Origin: Pseudomonas nabeulensis
Lineage (GTDB): Bacteria > Pseudomonadota > Gammaproteobacteria > Pseudomonadales > Pseudomonadaceae
Direction: 5' to 3'
NCBI RefSeq assembly: GCF_004682045.1
Contig: NZ_QUZT01000073.1
Span: 1 to 32,530 of the forward strand
Length of the DNA: 32,530 bases
This document shows positions 16,075 to 23,779 of this stretch, one piece after another (positions within the stretch are counted from its first letter, which is position 1; every line of letters begins with the position of its first letter). A program made the position numbers and the translations under genes. The notes under the pieces were generated by a model, which did not search any database, was not told the origin of the DNA, and saw nothing but the letters and a program-made list of their open reading frames with translations.

Positions 16075-16428
16075 ATGAGTTGCAACAGCCAGAAAATCAG
16101 CGCATTGCGCCGCCAGATTCCTTCCTTCGAGTGCGTCCCCGGTTGCCATGACTGCTGTGGGCCGGTCACTACCTCGCCGGAGGAAATGTCGCGTCTGCCG
16201 CGTAAGACGGCTGCCGAACAGGATGCGGCAATGGACGAGTTGAACTGTGTGCACCTGGGGCCCAACGGTTGCACCGTGTATGACGAGCGACCGCTGATCT
16301 GCCGGTTGTTCGGTACCACCAAGACCTTGCCCTGCCCGAATGGGCGGCGCCCGGTGGAGTTGATTCACCCACGGGTGGAGAAGCAGATTCATGAGTACAT
16401 GGCCAGTACTCGGCAGGTACTGGTTTAA
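16075..16428 (+). CDS. YkgJ-family cysteine-cluster protein
   Basis: A 117-residue protein with the zinc/iron-chelating CxxxCxxCC cluster at residues 20-28 (ECVPGCHDCCG), followed by LNCVHLGPNGCTVYDERPLICR and a further Cys in LPCPNG. The pattern defines the YkgJ/CxxCxxCC family, which probably binds a metal or Fe-S cluster. Function is unknown. It stands alone, divergent from the oxidoreductase gene and convergent with dadR across a REPIN. The start codon has no clear ribosome site. Confidence 0.88.
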   Translation: MSCNSQKISALRRQIPSFECVPGCHDCCGPVTTSPEEMSRLPRKTAAEQDAAMDELNCVHLGPNGCTVYDERPLICRLFGTTKTLPCPNGRRPVELIHPRVEKQIHEYMASTRQVLV

Positions 16429-16448
16429 CAGGTTTACGCAGTCCAAAT

Positions 16449-16535
16449 GTGGGAGGGGGCTTGCCCCCGATTGCGGCGGGTCAGTGATAAATGGGCTGAC
16501 TGTCACACCGCTATCGGGGGCAAGCCCCCTCCCAC
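16449..16535. repeat. REPIN (complete) between convergent YkgJ and dadR genes
   Basis: Inverted arms GTGGGAGGGGGCTTGCCCCC and complement enclose a spacer with GGTCAGTG paired loosely with GCTGACTG. It ends 21 bp before the dadR stop. Confidence 0.93.
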
Positions 16536-16556
16536 ATTGACCTGAGTTGTGTCAGT

Positions 16557-17045
16557 TCAGTCCGGGATCGGCAGGTTCAGGCTCTCCTTCACCTCTTCCA
16601 TCACGATATAGCTCTTGGACTCCCGCACATGGGGCAGCTTGAGCAAGATATCCCCCAGCAGCTTGCGATAAGACGCCATCTCCGAAATCCGTGCCTTTAC
16701 CAGGTAGTCGAAGTCCCCCGACACCAGGTGGCATTCCAGCACGTGGGGCAGTTTCAGCACGGCGCGGCGAAATTCTTCAAAGGTATCGCCCGACTTGTAA
16801 TCCAGGCTGATCTCGACAAATACCAGCAAACTGCCCTTCAAATGCTGCGGATTGAGCCGGGCGTTGTAGCCCATGATGATCCCTTCACGCTCCAGCCGGC
16901 GTACGCGCTCGGTGCACGGCGTGGTCGACAGCCCGACCTTTTCCCCCAGCTCCGTGAACGAAATACGCCCATCGGTTTGCAGGATGCGCAGAATGTTGCG
17001 GTCGATTTTGTCCAGCTCCCGCTTGGTCTGGGTGTTGGTACGCAT
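16557..17045 (-). CDS. dadR: Lrp/AsnC-family regulator DadR
   Basis: A 162-residue Lrp-type regulator: helix-turn-helix (about 15-60, with SFTELGEKVGLSTTPCTERV) followed by the RAM ligand-binding domain (GSLLVFVEISL to the end). Divergent placement from dadA identifies it as the alanine-responsive activator of the dad operon, DadR in P. aeruginosa. L-alanine would be the effector. Start at 17045 gives the normal Lrp length. The same frame stays open for 484 more codons antisense to dadA, which is an artefact of codon bias. The 156-bp region between dadR and dadA is AT-rich and probably contains both promoters and Lrp-type sites, but no clear repeat stands out. Confidence 0.94.
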   Translation of the reverse strand: MRTNTQTKRELDKIDRNILRILQTDGRISFTELGEKVGLSTTPCTERVRRLEREGIIMGYNARLNPQHLKGSLLVFVEISLDYKSGDTFEEFRRAVLKLPHVLECHLVSGDFDYLVKARISEMASYRKLLGDILLKLPHVRESKSYIVMEEVKESLNLPIPD

Positions 17046-17201
17046 AGGGGATACGCCTCTGTGAAAAGGGTTTTTGCCGAGAATTGTCGCCAAATATAGG
17101 CACTTATATAGTGAAATGCACTGGCAATAATTTTTTACACTGCGCCCATCATTGCTCGAATAACACACGTCAGCGGCCTTGCCCGCGATGAGGATATAAA
17201 A

Positions 17202-18503
17202 ATGCGCGTTCTGGTCTTGGGTAGCGGCGTCATTGGGGTGACCAGTGCCTACTATTTGGCGCGGGCCGGCTTTGAAGTGGTCGTGGTCGACCGCCAGCCC
17301 GCCGCTGCCATGGAAACCAGCTTCGCCAACGCCGGCCAGGTGTCTCCTGGCTACGCGTCGCCATGGGCCGCGCCGGGCGTGCCGCTCAAGGCCATCAAGT
17401 GGCTGCTGCAACGCCACGCACCGCTGGCCATCAAGGCCACCGCCGATATCGATCAATACCTGTGGATGGCGCAGATGCTGCGCAACTGCACCGCCAGCCG
17501 CTACGCCGTGAACAAAGAGCGCATGGTGCGCCTGTCCGAATACAGCCGTGACTGCCTCGACGAACTGCGCGCCGAAACCGGCATTGCCTACGAAGGTCGC
17601 AGCCTGGGGACGACCCAATTGTTCCGCACTCAGGCACAGTTGGACGGCGCCGCCAAAGATATCGCCGTGCTGAAAGAGTCCGGCGTGCCTTTTGAACTGC
17701 TCGACCGTGCCGGCATCGCCCGCGTCGAACCGGCCTTGGCCAGTGTCACCGATATTCTTGCCGGTGCCCTGCGCCTGCCGAACGACCAGACCGGCGACTG
17801 CCAGATGTTCACCACGCGCCTGGCCGAGATGTGCCGGCAGATGGGTGTGGACTTCCGTTTCGAACAGGACATCCAGCGTCTCGACTATGCAGGCGAGCGC
17901 ATCAACGGTGTGTGGATCGACGGCAAGCTGGAAACCGCCGACCGCTACGTGCTGGCCCTCGGCAGCTATTCGCCGAAGCTGCTCAAGCCGTTGGGGATCA
18001 AGGCGCCGGTGTACCCGCTCAAGGGTTACTCGCTGACCGTACCGATCACCAACCCGGCCATGGCGCCGACGTCGACCATTCTCGACGAGACCTACAAGGT
18101 CGCGATCACCCGTTTCGACAACCGTATCCGCGTCGGCGGCATGGCTGAAATCGCCGGTTTTGACCTGTCGCTGAACCCGCGTCGACGCGAAACCCTGGAG
18201 ATGATCGTCAACGACCTTTATCCTCAGGGCGGCGATTTGGCCCAGGCGTCGTTCTGGACCGGCTTGCGCCCGACCACACCCGACGGCACACCGATTGTTG
18301 GCGCGACCCCATTCAAGAACCTGTTCCTGAATACCGGCCACGGCACCCTCGGTTGGACCATGGCCTGTGGCTCCGGCCGTTTGCTGGCCGACCTGATGGC
18401 GAAGAAAACGCCGCAGATCAGCGCCGCCGGCCTCGATATTTCCCGTTATGGCAACCAGCAGGAGTCTGCAAAACATGCCAGTACAGCGCCCGCTCACTCA
18501 TGA
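17202..18503 (+). CDS. dadA: D-amino acid dehydrogenase, small subunit
   Basis: A 433-residue membrane-associated flavoprotein that oxidises D-alanine (and other D-amino acids) to the keto acid and ammonia, passing electrons to the respiratory chain. The FAD motif GSGVIG spans residues 7-12. SFANAGQVSPGYASPWAAPG and GHGTLGWTMACGSGRLLADL are DadA hallmarks. GAGGA lies 8 nt before the ATG. It forms the alanine-catabolic unit with divergent dadR and downstream dadX. Its last nine codons plus stop overlap a 13-codon open frame that looks like the start of a lost ridA-type gene. Confidence 0.97.
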   Translation: MRVLVLGSGVIGVTSAYYLARAGFEVVVVDRQPAAAMETSFANAGQVSPGYASPWAAPGVPLKAIKWLLQRHAPLAIKATADIDQYLWMAQMLRNCTASRYAVNKERMVRLSEYSRDCLDELRAETGIAYEGRSLGTTQLFRTQAQLDGAAKDIAVLKESGVPFELLDRAGIARVEPALASVTDILAGALRLPNDQTGDCQMFTTRLAEMCRQMGVDFRFEQDIQRLDYAGERINGVWIDGKLETADRYVLALGSYSPKLLKPLGIKAPVYPLKGYSLTVPITNPAMAPTSTILDETYKVAITRFDNRIRVGGMAEIAGFDLSLNPRRRETLEMIVNDLYPQGGDLAQASFWTGLRPTTPDGTPIVGATPFKNLFLNTGHGTLGWTMACGSGRLLADLMAKKTPQISAAGLDISRYGNQQESAKHASTAPAHS

Positions 18504-18516
18504 GTGCATGAGCTAA
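18475..18516 (+). pseudogene. Probable remnant of a ridA-type gene (first 13 codons)
   Basis: An ATG preceded by AGGAG (10 nt upstream), overlapping the dadA end, opens a frame MPVQRPLTHECMS followed by TAA. The pattern M-x-(V/I)-Q-R-x-L-T-x-E-x-M-S resembles the N-terminus of RidA/YjgF-family proteins which, as I remember, are encoded between dadA and dadX in other pseudomonads. Only 96 bp remain before dadX instead of the roughly 350 bp needed. A nearby TTGCCCTGA could be the old 3' end. Homology is inferred from a very short match. Confidence 0.45.
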
Positions 18517-18548
18517 CGCGCAGGTTGCCCTGAACACCGATCCCTCTC

Positions 18549-18584
18549 CCGGTGCCGATGTTGTCGGTCGGTGCCGGTTTTTCT
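18549..18584 (+). terminator. Possible intrinsic terminator or attenuator upstream of dadX
   Basis: CCGGTGCCGA can pair with TCGGTGCCGG (10 bp, two central G-T wobbles) around a 9-nt loop, followed at once by TTTTTC. It is placed after dadA and 28 bp before dadX, so it could reduce read-through from the dad promoter into the racemase gene. Confidence 0.5.
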
Positions 18585-18612
18585 TCACTCTGCTGCCTAG
18601 AAGCCTGCCGCC

Positions 18613-19686
18613 ATGCGTCCTGCCCGTGCCCTGATCGACCTTCAAGCCCTGCGCCACAACTACCAATTGGCCCGTGAAGTCACGGGGGCCAAGGCGCTTG
18701 CCGTGGTCAAGGCGGATGCCTACGGCCATGGCGCCGTACGCGTGGCGCAGGCGCTGGAAGCCGAGGCCGATGGTTTTGCCGTGGCGTGCATCGAAGAAGC
18801 GCTCGAACTGCGTGCCGCCGGCATTCGTGCGCCGGTGCTGTTGTTGGAAGGTTTTTTCGAAGCGGACGAACTGGCGCTGATCAACCAGCATGACTTGTGG
18901 TGTGTGGTGCATTCGTTGTGGCAGCTGGAAGCCATTGAGCAAGCCCGGTTGAGCAAACCGCTGACCATCTGGCTCAAGCTCGACTCAGGCATGCACCGCG
19001 TTGGCCTGCACCCCAAGGATTACCACGAGGCCTACCAGCGCCTGCTGGCCAGCGGCAAGGTGGCCAAGATCGTACTGATGAGCCACTTCGCCCGCGCCGA
19101 TGAGCTGGATTGTGTACGCAGTGACGAACAAGTGGCAGTGTTTGATGCGGCGCGCCAGGGGTTGTCGGCGGAAGTCAGCCTGCGCAATTCGCCGTCGGTG
19201 ATGGGCTGGCCCAATGTCTCCAGTGACTGGGTGCGCCCCGGCATCATGCTTTACGGCGCCACGCCATTTGGCGAGGACCAGGCGGTGGCCGCGCGTTTGC
19301 AGCCGGTGATGACCCTGGAATCCAAAGTCATCTGCGTGCGTGAGCTGCCGGCGGGCGAGCCGGTAGGTTATGGCGCCAAATTCATCACGCCCAAGCCGAT
19401 GCGCATCGGCGTCGTTGCCATGGGGTATGCCGATGGTTACCCACGCCACGCCCCGACCGGCACGCCGGTGTTGGTTGCCGGGCAACGCAGCCAATTGCTC
19501 GGGCGCGTGTCCATGGACATGCTGTGCATCGACCTGACGGATGTGCCTCAGGCGGGTCTCGGGTCCTCGGTGGAGCTGTGGGGTAAAAATATCCTCGCCA
19601 GCGACATTGCCACCGCTGCCGAGACCATCCCCTATCAGATCTTCTGCAATCTGCGCCGCGTGCCAAGGCTCTATTCCGGCGCTTGA
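18613..19686 (+). CDS. dadX: Alanine racemase, catabolic
   Basis: A 357-residue PLP enzyme that interconverts L- and D-alanine, here to provide D-alanine for DadA. The PLP lysine is Lys33 (VVKADAYGHG), and the opposing catalytic tyrosine is Tyr253 (PVGYGAKF). The substrate motif WVRPGIMLYG precedes it. Length and position after dadA favour the catabolic DadX over biosynthetic Alr. The 109-bp gap to dadA contains a probable gene remnant and a hairpin with a T tract. Confidence 0.96.
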   Translation: MRPARALIDLQALRHNYQLAREVTGAKALAVVKADAYGHGAVRVAQALEAEADGFAVACIEEALELRAAGIRAPVLLLEGFFEADELALINQHDLWCVVHSLWQLEAIEQARLSKPLTIWLKLDSGMHRVGLHPKDYHEAYQRLLASGKVAKIVLMSHFARADELDCVRSDEQVAVFDAARQGLSAEVSLRNSPSVMGWPNVSSDWVRPGIMLYGATPFGEDQAVAARLQPVMTLESKVICVRELPAGEPVGYGAKFITPKPMRIGVVAMGYADGYPRHAPTGTPVLVAGQRSQLLGRVSMDMLCIDLTDVPQAGLGSSVELWGKNILASDIATAAETIPYQIFCNLRRVPRLYSGA

Positions 19687-19802
19687 TCGCCCGGTACGAA
19701 TACAGCTGCCCGGGATTTAGGCCCAAGTGTTGTAAATACTGAACGCTGTCGCCATGATAACGCTCAATTACAACAAAGCCTGAATCCTAGGAGGCTCCTG
19801 CA

Positions 19803-20351
19803 TTGGACGTCGGCGAACGACTGCAATCCATCCGTAAACTCAAAGGTCTTTCCCAGCGTGAGCTCGCCAAGCGTGCGGGTGTCACCAACAGCACCATTTC
19901 GATGATCGAAAAAAACAGCGTCAGCCCCTCGATCAGCTCCTTGCGCAAGGTGCTGGGTGGCATTCCCATGTCCATGGTCGAGTTCTTTTCCGAGGAGATC
20001 CTCCAGGAAATACCGACGCAGATCGTCTATAAAGCCAATGAGCTGATCGACATCTCTGACGGCGCCGTCACCATGAAACTGGTAGGCCGGGCGCACCCCA
20101 GCCGGGCGATTGCGTTTCTCAACGAGATCTACCCACCGGGCGCCGACACGGGCGAAGAAATGCTCACCCACGAAGGCGAGGAAACCGGGATTCTGGTGGA
20201 AGGGCGCCTGGAGTTGGTGGTCGGTCTTGAAACTTTTGTGCTCGAAGCTGGCGATAGCTACTACTTTGAAAGCACCAAGCCTCATCGTTTTCGCAACCCG
20301 TTCGACGTGCCGGCGCGACTAATCAGCGCAGCCACACCCGCGAACTTTTGA
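19803..20351 (+). CDS. pauR: XRE-family regulator with C-terminal cupin domain (PuuR/PauR type)
   Basis: A 182-residue repressor-type protein: an XRE helix-turn-helix (about 1-60, with LSQRELAKRAGVTNSTISMI) and a cupin sensor domain (about 105-180, EEMLTHEGEETGILVEGRLE and YYFESTKPHRFRNP). This is the architecture of PuuR and of P. aeruginosa PauR, which control putrescine and cadaverine catabolism. PauR, as I recall, also lies directly after dadX. It starts with TTG at 19803, preceded by AGGAGG 8 nt upstream. The upstream gap holds a weak GTGTTGTAAATACTGAAC element (19727-19744) that might be an autoregulatory site. The operator candidates before kauB support the role. Confidence 0.85.
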   Translation: MDVGERLQSIRKLKGLSQRELAKRAGVTNSTISMIEKNSVSPSISSLRKVLGGIPMSMVEFFSEEILQEIPTQIVYKANELIDISDGAVTMKLVGRAHPSRAIAFLNEIYPPGADTGEEMLTHEGEETGILVEGRLELVVGLETFVLEAGDSYYFESTKPHRFRNPFDVPARLISAATPANF

Positions 20352-20456
20352 CAGAAGAGGCGTGCTGCCAGCGTTGCAGACACACCCGAAGCTGCATCCG
20401 TGAAACCGAATCTCCCTTTATTTAATAGGGTTGTTTCGGCCCGGCGGGCTAACCGT

Positions 20457-20493
20457 TATACTTTCGCCGCCTGCGAAACCGTGGCCGCAGGCG
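20457..20493 (+). promoter_or_regulatory. cycB promoter -10 box with 5'-terminal hairpin
   Basis: TATACT (20457-20462) matches the sigma-70 -10 box. The -35 region is poor (TTGTTT is 20 bp away). A perfect 8-bp stem CGCCTGCG/CGCAGGCG (20468-20475, 20486-20493) begins about where transcription would start, so the mRNA may begin with a stabilising hairpin. Confidence 0.5.
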
Positions 20494-20520
20494 TGAATAG
20501 CCACCATTGAGGGTGAACGC

Positions 20521-20946
20521 GTGAACCTAATTATGAAAATGCTGGCTGCACCAGCAACCGTACTGGCCCTATGGGCTGTCAGCGCTCAAGCTGCGACCAA
20601 TGATGAAATTGCCAAGCGCCTGGAGCCTGTGGGCCAGGTGTGTGTCCAGGGCCAGGAATGCAAGGGCATGGAAGTGGCCGTTGCGGCGGGCGGCGGCGGC
20701 GCTAAAACCCCGGACGATATCATCGCCAAGCACTGCAACGCGTGCCACGGCACTGGCTTGCTGGGTGCACCAAAAATCGGCGACACCGCCGCCTGGAAAG
20801 ACCGTGCCGACCACCAGGGTGGCCTCGATGGCCTGCTGGCCAAGGCCATCACCGGCCTGAACGCCATGCCGCCGAAGGGCACGTGTGCGGATTGCTCGGA
20901 TGATGAGCTTAAGGGTGCAATCGAGAAGATGTCGGGGCTTAAATAA
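20521..20946 (+). CDS. cycB: Cytochrome c5
   Basis: A 141-residue periplasmic monohaem cytochrome c5, an electron carrier to terminal oxidases or peroxidase. A signal peptide ends at about residue 24 (SAQA-A). The haem site is CNACH (72-76), the axial Met is in LNAMPPKG (116), and the Cys122-Cys125 pair (CADCSD) is the typical c5 disulfide. The GTG at 20521 follows GAGGG. An ATG at 20533 is a possible alternative. It is followed by its own terminator. Confidence 0.95.
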   Translation: MNLIMKMLAAPATVLALWAVSAQAATNDEIAKRLEPVGQVCVQGQECKGMEVAVAAGGGGAKTPDDIIAKHCNACHGTGLLGAPKIGDTAAWKDRADHQGGLDGLLAKAITGLNAMPPKGTCADCSDDELKGAIEKMSGLK

Positions 20947-20959
20947 TCCGATCTTCGCC

Positions 20960-20986
20960 AAAAAGCCGCTGACCAGCGGCTTTTTT
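20960..20986 (+). terminator. Rho-independent terminator of cycB
   Basis: AGCCGCT and AGCGGCT form the stem around a 4-nt loop GACC, flanked by A5 on the left and T6 on the right, 13 bp after the stop. Confidence 0.93.
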
Positions 20987-21079
20987 GTGCCTGGGTTTTG
21001 TGTTTCCAGGCTGTTCTTTGCAGCAAAGACCCGCCACTCTCTGTCCAACCCCTAATCACGGAATGTTCAGGAGGGTCGG

Positions 21080-23002
21080 ATGGTGCAGTTGTGTTCAATC
21101 GAGCAAGCAGTTGACGACGTACTGGCGCGCTTGCCGGCGCATATCCACATGGGCATGCCCCTGGGCCTGGGCAAGCCCAACCTGTTCGTCAATGCGCTGT
21201 ACCGGCGCGTCGCCCAGTTGCCGGAGCGGGAGCTGACGATCTACACCGCGCTGAGTCTGGGCCGCCCGACCATGGGCGACGGCTTGCAGAAGCGCTTTCT
21301 GGAACCGTTTATCGAGCGGGTGTTTGGCGATTACCCCGAGCTGGATTTCCTCGCCGACCTGCGCAAGGACAGCCTGCCGAAGAATATCCACGTGCAGCAG
21401 TTCTTCATGCAGCCTGGCAGCCTGCTGCACAGTACGTCGGCCCAGCAGGACTATGTAAGCAGCAACTACAGCCACGCCGCCCGTGATATCAACGCCGCTG
21501 GCCTGAACCTGGTGGCGCAGTTGGTGGCCAGCAGCGCCGAGCATCCCGATCGCCTGAGCCTGAGCTGCAACCCGGATATCACCCTCGACCTGTTGCCAAT
21601 GATCGCCAAGCGCCGCGACGCCGGGGAGACCATCCTGATTGTCGGCCAGGTTCACACCGATTTGCCCTACATGCCCGGTGATGCCGAATTGGGCATGGAT
21701 GCGTTCGACTACTTGCTGGATGAAAAAGACAGCACCACGTTGTTTTCCACGCCGAACATGCCGGTGGGGTTCCAGGATCACTTTATCGGCCTGCATGCCA
21801 GCACGCTGGTGCGCGATGGTGGCACCTTGCAGATTGGCATCGGCTCAATGGGCGACGCGCTAACCGCAGCATTACTGGCCCGACAGGCCGATAACGAAGC
21901 CTATCGATTGCTGCTGACTGACCTCGACGTGTACCAATGGGCGCCGTTGATCAGCCATGAAGGCGGCGTCGCGCCGTTTGCCCGTGGTCTTTATGGTTGC
22001 AGCGAAATGTTCGTCAACGGCCTGTTGGTACTGGCAGATGCGGGGATTATCCGGCGCAAGGTCTACCCGGACGTGGCGACCCAGGAACAGGCAAACGCCG
22101 GCACGTTGGACGATGCCGCGCAGCCCGATGGGGTTTCAATCCATGGCGGCTTTTTCCTCGGCCCGGGCAGTTTCTACCAACGCCTGCAGGAAATGACCCA
22201 CGCCAAGCGCCTTGAATTCAACATGACCCGCATCAGCTACATCAACGAACTGTACGGCCAGGAAGAACTCAAGCGCCTGCAACGGTTGGATGCGCGGTTT
22301 ATCAACAGCGCAATCATGGTGACGCTGCTCGGTGCTGGCGTGGCCGACCAGTTGGAAGACGGCCGTGTGCTCAGTGGCGTCGGCGGGCAATACAACTTTG
22401 TGGCCCAAGGGCATGCGCTGGAAGGCGCGCGCTCCATCCTGATCCTGCGCAGTTGGCGCGAGTCGGCGGGAGAGGTCAGTTCCAATATCGTCTGGGACTA
22501 CGGTCATTGCACCATTCCCCGACACCTGCGGGATATCGTCATCACCGAGTACGGCATCGCCGATTTGCGCGGCCAGACGGATGCCAAGGTGATCGAGGCG
22601 TTGCTCAATATTACCGACTCACGCTTCCAGGACGACTTGATCGAACAGGCACAAGAGGCCGGCAAGTTACCCAAGGGTTTTCAGTTGGAGGCGCGTTTTA
22701 CCGACAACACACCGGAGCGGCTCAAGGGCATTCAGGCGCGGCATCGTCGGTTGTTCCCGGAGTATCCGCTGGGCAGCGACTTTACCGATGAAGAACGGGA
22801 TCTGTTGCGGGCGTTGAACTGGCTCAAGAGCAAATTCAAGCTGACGGAGATTCTGGAGTTGGGCAAGGCCGCGCTGGATGCGCCGGAGCCGGAGGCGTTT
22901 CCAGAGCATTTGAAGCGGATGCGGTTGGATAGCCCTGAAGGGCTGAAAGAGGACCTGTATCAGCGGCTGCTGCTTGCTGGCTTGCAGGCCACCGCGCACT
23001 AA
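21080..23002 (+). CDS. Acetyl-CoA hydrolase/CoA-transferase family protein
   Basis: A 640-residue protein of the acetyl-CoA hydrolase/transferase family, which moves or releases CoA between acyl groups such as acetate, succinate or propionate. The N-terminal half carries the first CoA-transferase lobe. The C-terminal lobe shows IGIGSMGDALTAALL, SGVGGQYNFV and the family signature VITEYGIADLRGQ. At 640 residues it is longer than the roughly 500-residue Ach1 type but fits a Pseudomonas subgroup. AGGAGG lies 6-8 nt before the ATG. It is a single gene between cycB and a REPIN. The preferred acyl donor cannot be determined from sequence alone. Confidence 0.88.
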   Translation: MVQLCSIEQAVDDVLARLPAHIHMGMPLGLGKPNLFVNALYRRVAQLPERELTIYTALSLGRPTMGDGLQKRFLEPFIERVFGDYPELDFLADLRKDSLPKNIHVQQFFMQPGSLLHSTSAQQDYVSSNYSHAARDINAAGLNLVAQLVASSAEHPDRLSLSCNPDITLDLLPMIAKRRDAGETILIVGQVHTDLPYMPGDAELGMDAFDYLLDEKDSTTLFSTPNMPVGFQDHFIGLHASTLVRDGGTLQIGIGSMGDALTAALLARQADNEAYRLLLTDLDVYQWAPLISHEGGVAPFARGLYGCSEMFVNGLLVLADAGIIRRKVYPDVATQEQANAGTLDDAAQPDGVSIHGGFFLGPGSFYQRLQEMTHAKRLEFNMTRISYINELYGQEELKRLQRLDARFINSAIMVTLLGAGVADQLEDGRVLSGVGGQYNFVAQGHALEGARSILILRSWRESAGEVSSNIVWDYGHCTIPRHLRDIVITEYGIADLRGQTDAKVIEALLNITDSRFQDDLIEQAQEAGKLPKGFQLEARFTDNTPERLKGIQARHRRLFPEYPLGSDFTDEERDLLRALNWLKSKFKLTEILELGKAALDAPEPEAFPEHLKRMRLDSPEGLKEDLYQRLLLAGLQATAH

Positions 23003-23021
23003 CAAACAATAGAGGGCAAAT

Positions 23022-23123
23022 GTGGGAGGGGGCTTGCCCCCGATAGCGTTGTATCAGTCACAGATGTATTGGCTGACACACTGCAATCGGGGGCAAGTCG
23101 AATCGTCGCACCGCCCCTCCCAC
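23022..23123. repeat. REPIN with one normal and one enlarged arm
   Basis: The left arm is the standard GTGGGAGGGGGCTTGCCCCC. The right arm carries an extra 16-nt block (23098-23113; CGGTGCGACGATTCGA on the minus strand) replacing one base between the GTGGGAGGGG and CTTGCCCCC halves. The same enlarged arm occurs at 32396-32430. The element lies between the convergent CoA-transferase and xpt genes. Confidence 0.9.
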
Positions 23124-23148
23124 ATTTTTAACTGCATTCAGGCAGTGA

Positions 23149-23721
23149 TTACTCGATGAAGGTCACTACACCGCCGGCCAGCGATTTAACCCGCGCCAAT
23201 GACTCAACCCGATACCCCTGCGCATCCAGTTCCGCACGGCCACCCTGGAACGATTTCTCGATCACGATCCCCAAACCGGCAACGGTTGCGCCCGCCTGTT
23301 TGATGATCGAGATCAGCGCCTGGGACGCCTTGCCGTTGGCCAGGAAGTCGTCGATCACCAGCACGCGGTCGCTGCTGGTGAGGTGGCGCGGGGAGATCGC
23401 CACGGTGCTTTCGGTTTGCTTGGTGAACGAATACACAGTCGCCGACAACAGGTTTTCAGTCAGGGTCAGGGACTGGTGCTTGCGCGCGAAAATCACCGGG
23501 ACGCCCAGGTTCAGGCCGGTCATGATCGCCGGCGCAATGCCCGACGCTTCAATGGTGACGATCTTGGTGATGCCCGAGTCCTTGAACAGCGCGGCGAATT
23601 CGTCGCCGATCAGTTTCATCAGCGCCGGGTCGATCTGGTGGTTCAGAAAGGCGTCGACCTTGAGTACCTGATCGGAAAGCACGATGCCTTCTTCGCGAAT
23701 TTTCTTGTGCAGTGCTTCCAC
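23149..23721 (-). CDS. xpt: Xanthine phosphoribosyltransferase
   Basis: A 190-residue type I phosphoribosyltransferase that converts xanthine and PRPP to XMP in purine salvage. The PRPP-binding motif VLVIDDFLANGKA lies at about 120-132. EASGIAPAI and IFARKHQSLTLT are typical of Xpt/ApT-like enzymes. I chose the GTG at 23721 (product beginning MEALHKKIREEG), with AGGAAGC upstream, because it gives the standard length. It is 58 bp downstream of rep on the same strand and convergent with the CoA-transferase gene. Confidence 0.94.
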   Translation of the reverse strand: MEALHKKIREEGIVLSDQVLKVDAFLNHQIDPALMKLIGDEFAALFKDSGITKIVTIEASGIAPAIMTGLNLGVPVIFARKHQSLTLTENLLSATVYSFTKQTESTVAISPRHLTSSDRVLVIDDFLANGKASQALISIIKQAGATVAGLGIVIEKSFQGGRAELDAQGYRVESLARVKSLAGGVVTFIE

Positions 23722-23779
23722 GGAAAGCTTCCTCTGTTGGCGCAACGCGCGCCGAAAGTAGATTAAAAAGTAGTCGATT

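Noticed and set aside
15960..16322. N-terminal extension of the amine oxidoreductase
   Set aside because: It overlaps the YkgJ-family gene antisense, and a good ribosome site and standard start are at 15959.
17046..18497. Upstream extension of the dadR frame through dadA antisense
   Set aside because: It would give a 646-residue Lrp protein. Real Lrp proteins are about 160 residues, and the dadA strand is clearly coding.
19727..19744. PuuR-like operator upstream of the PuuR/PauR-type gene
   Set aside because: GTGTTGTAAATACTGAAC resembles the kauB palindromes only in part and is not symmetrical. It was kept as a remark, not as a feature.
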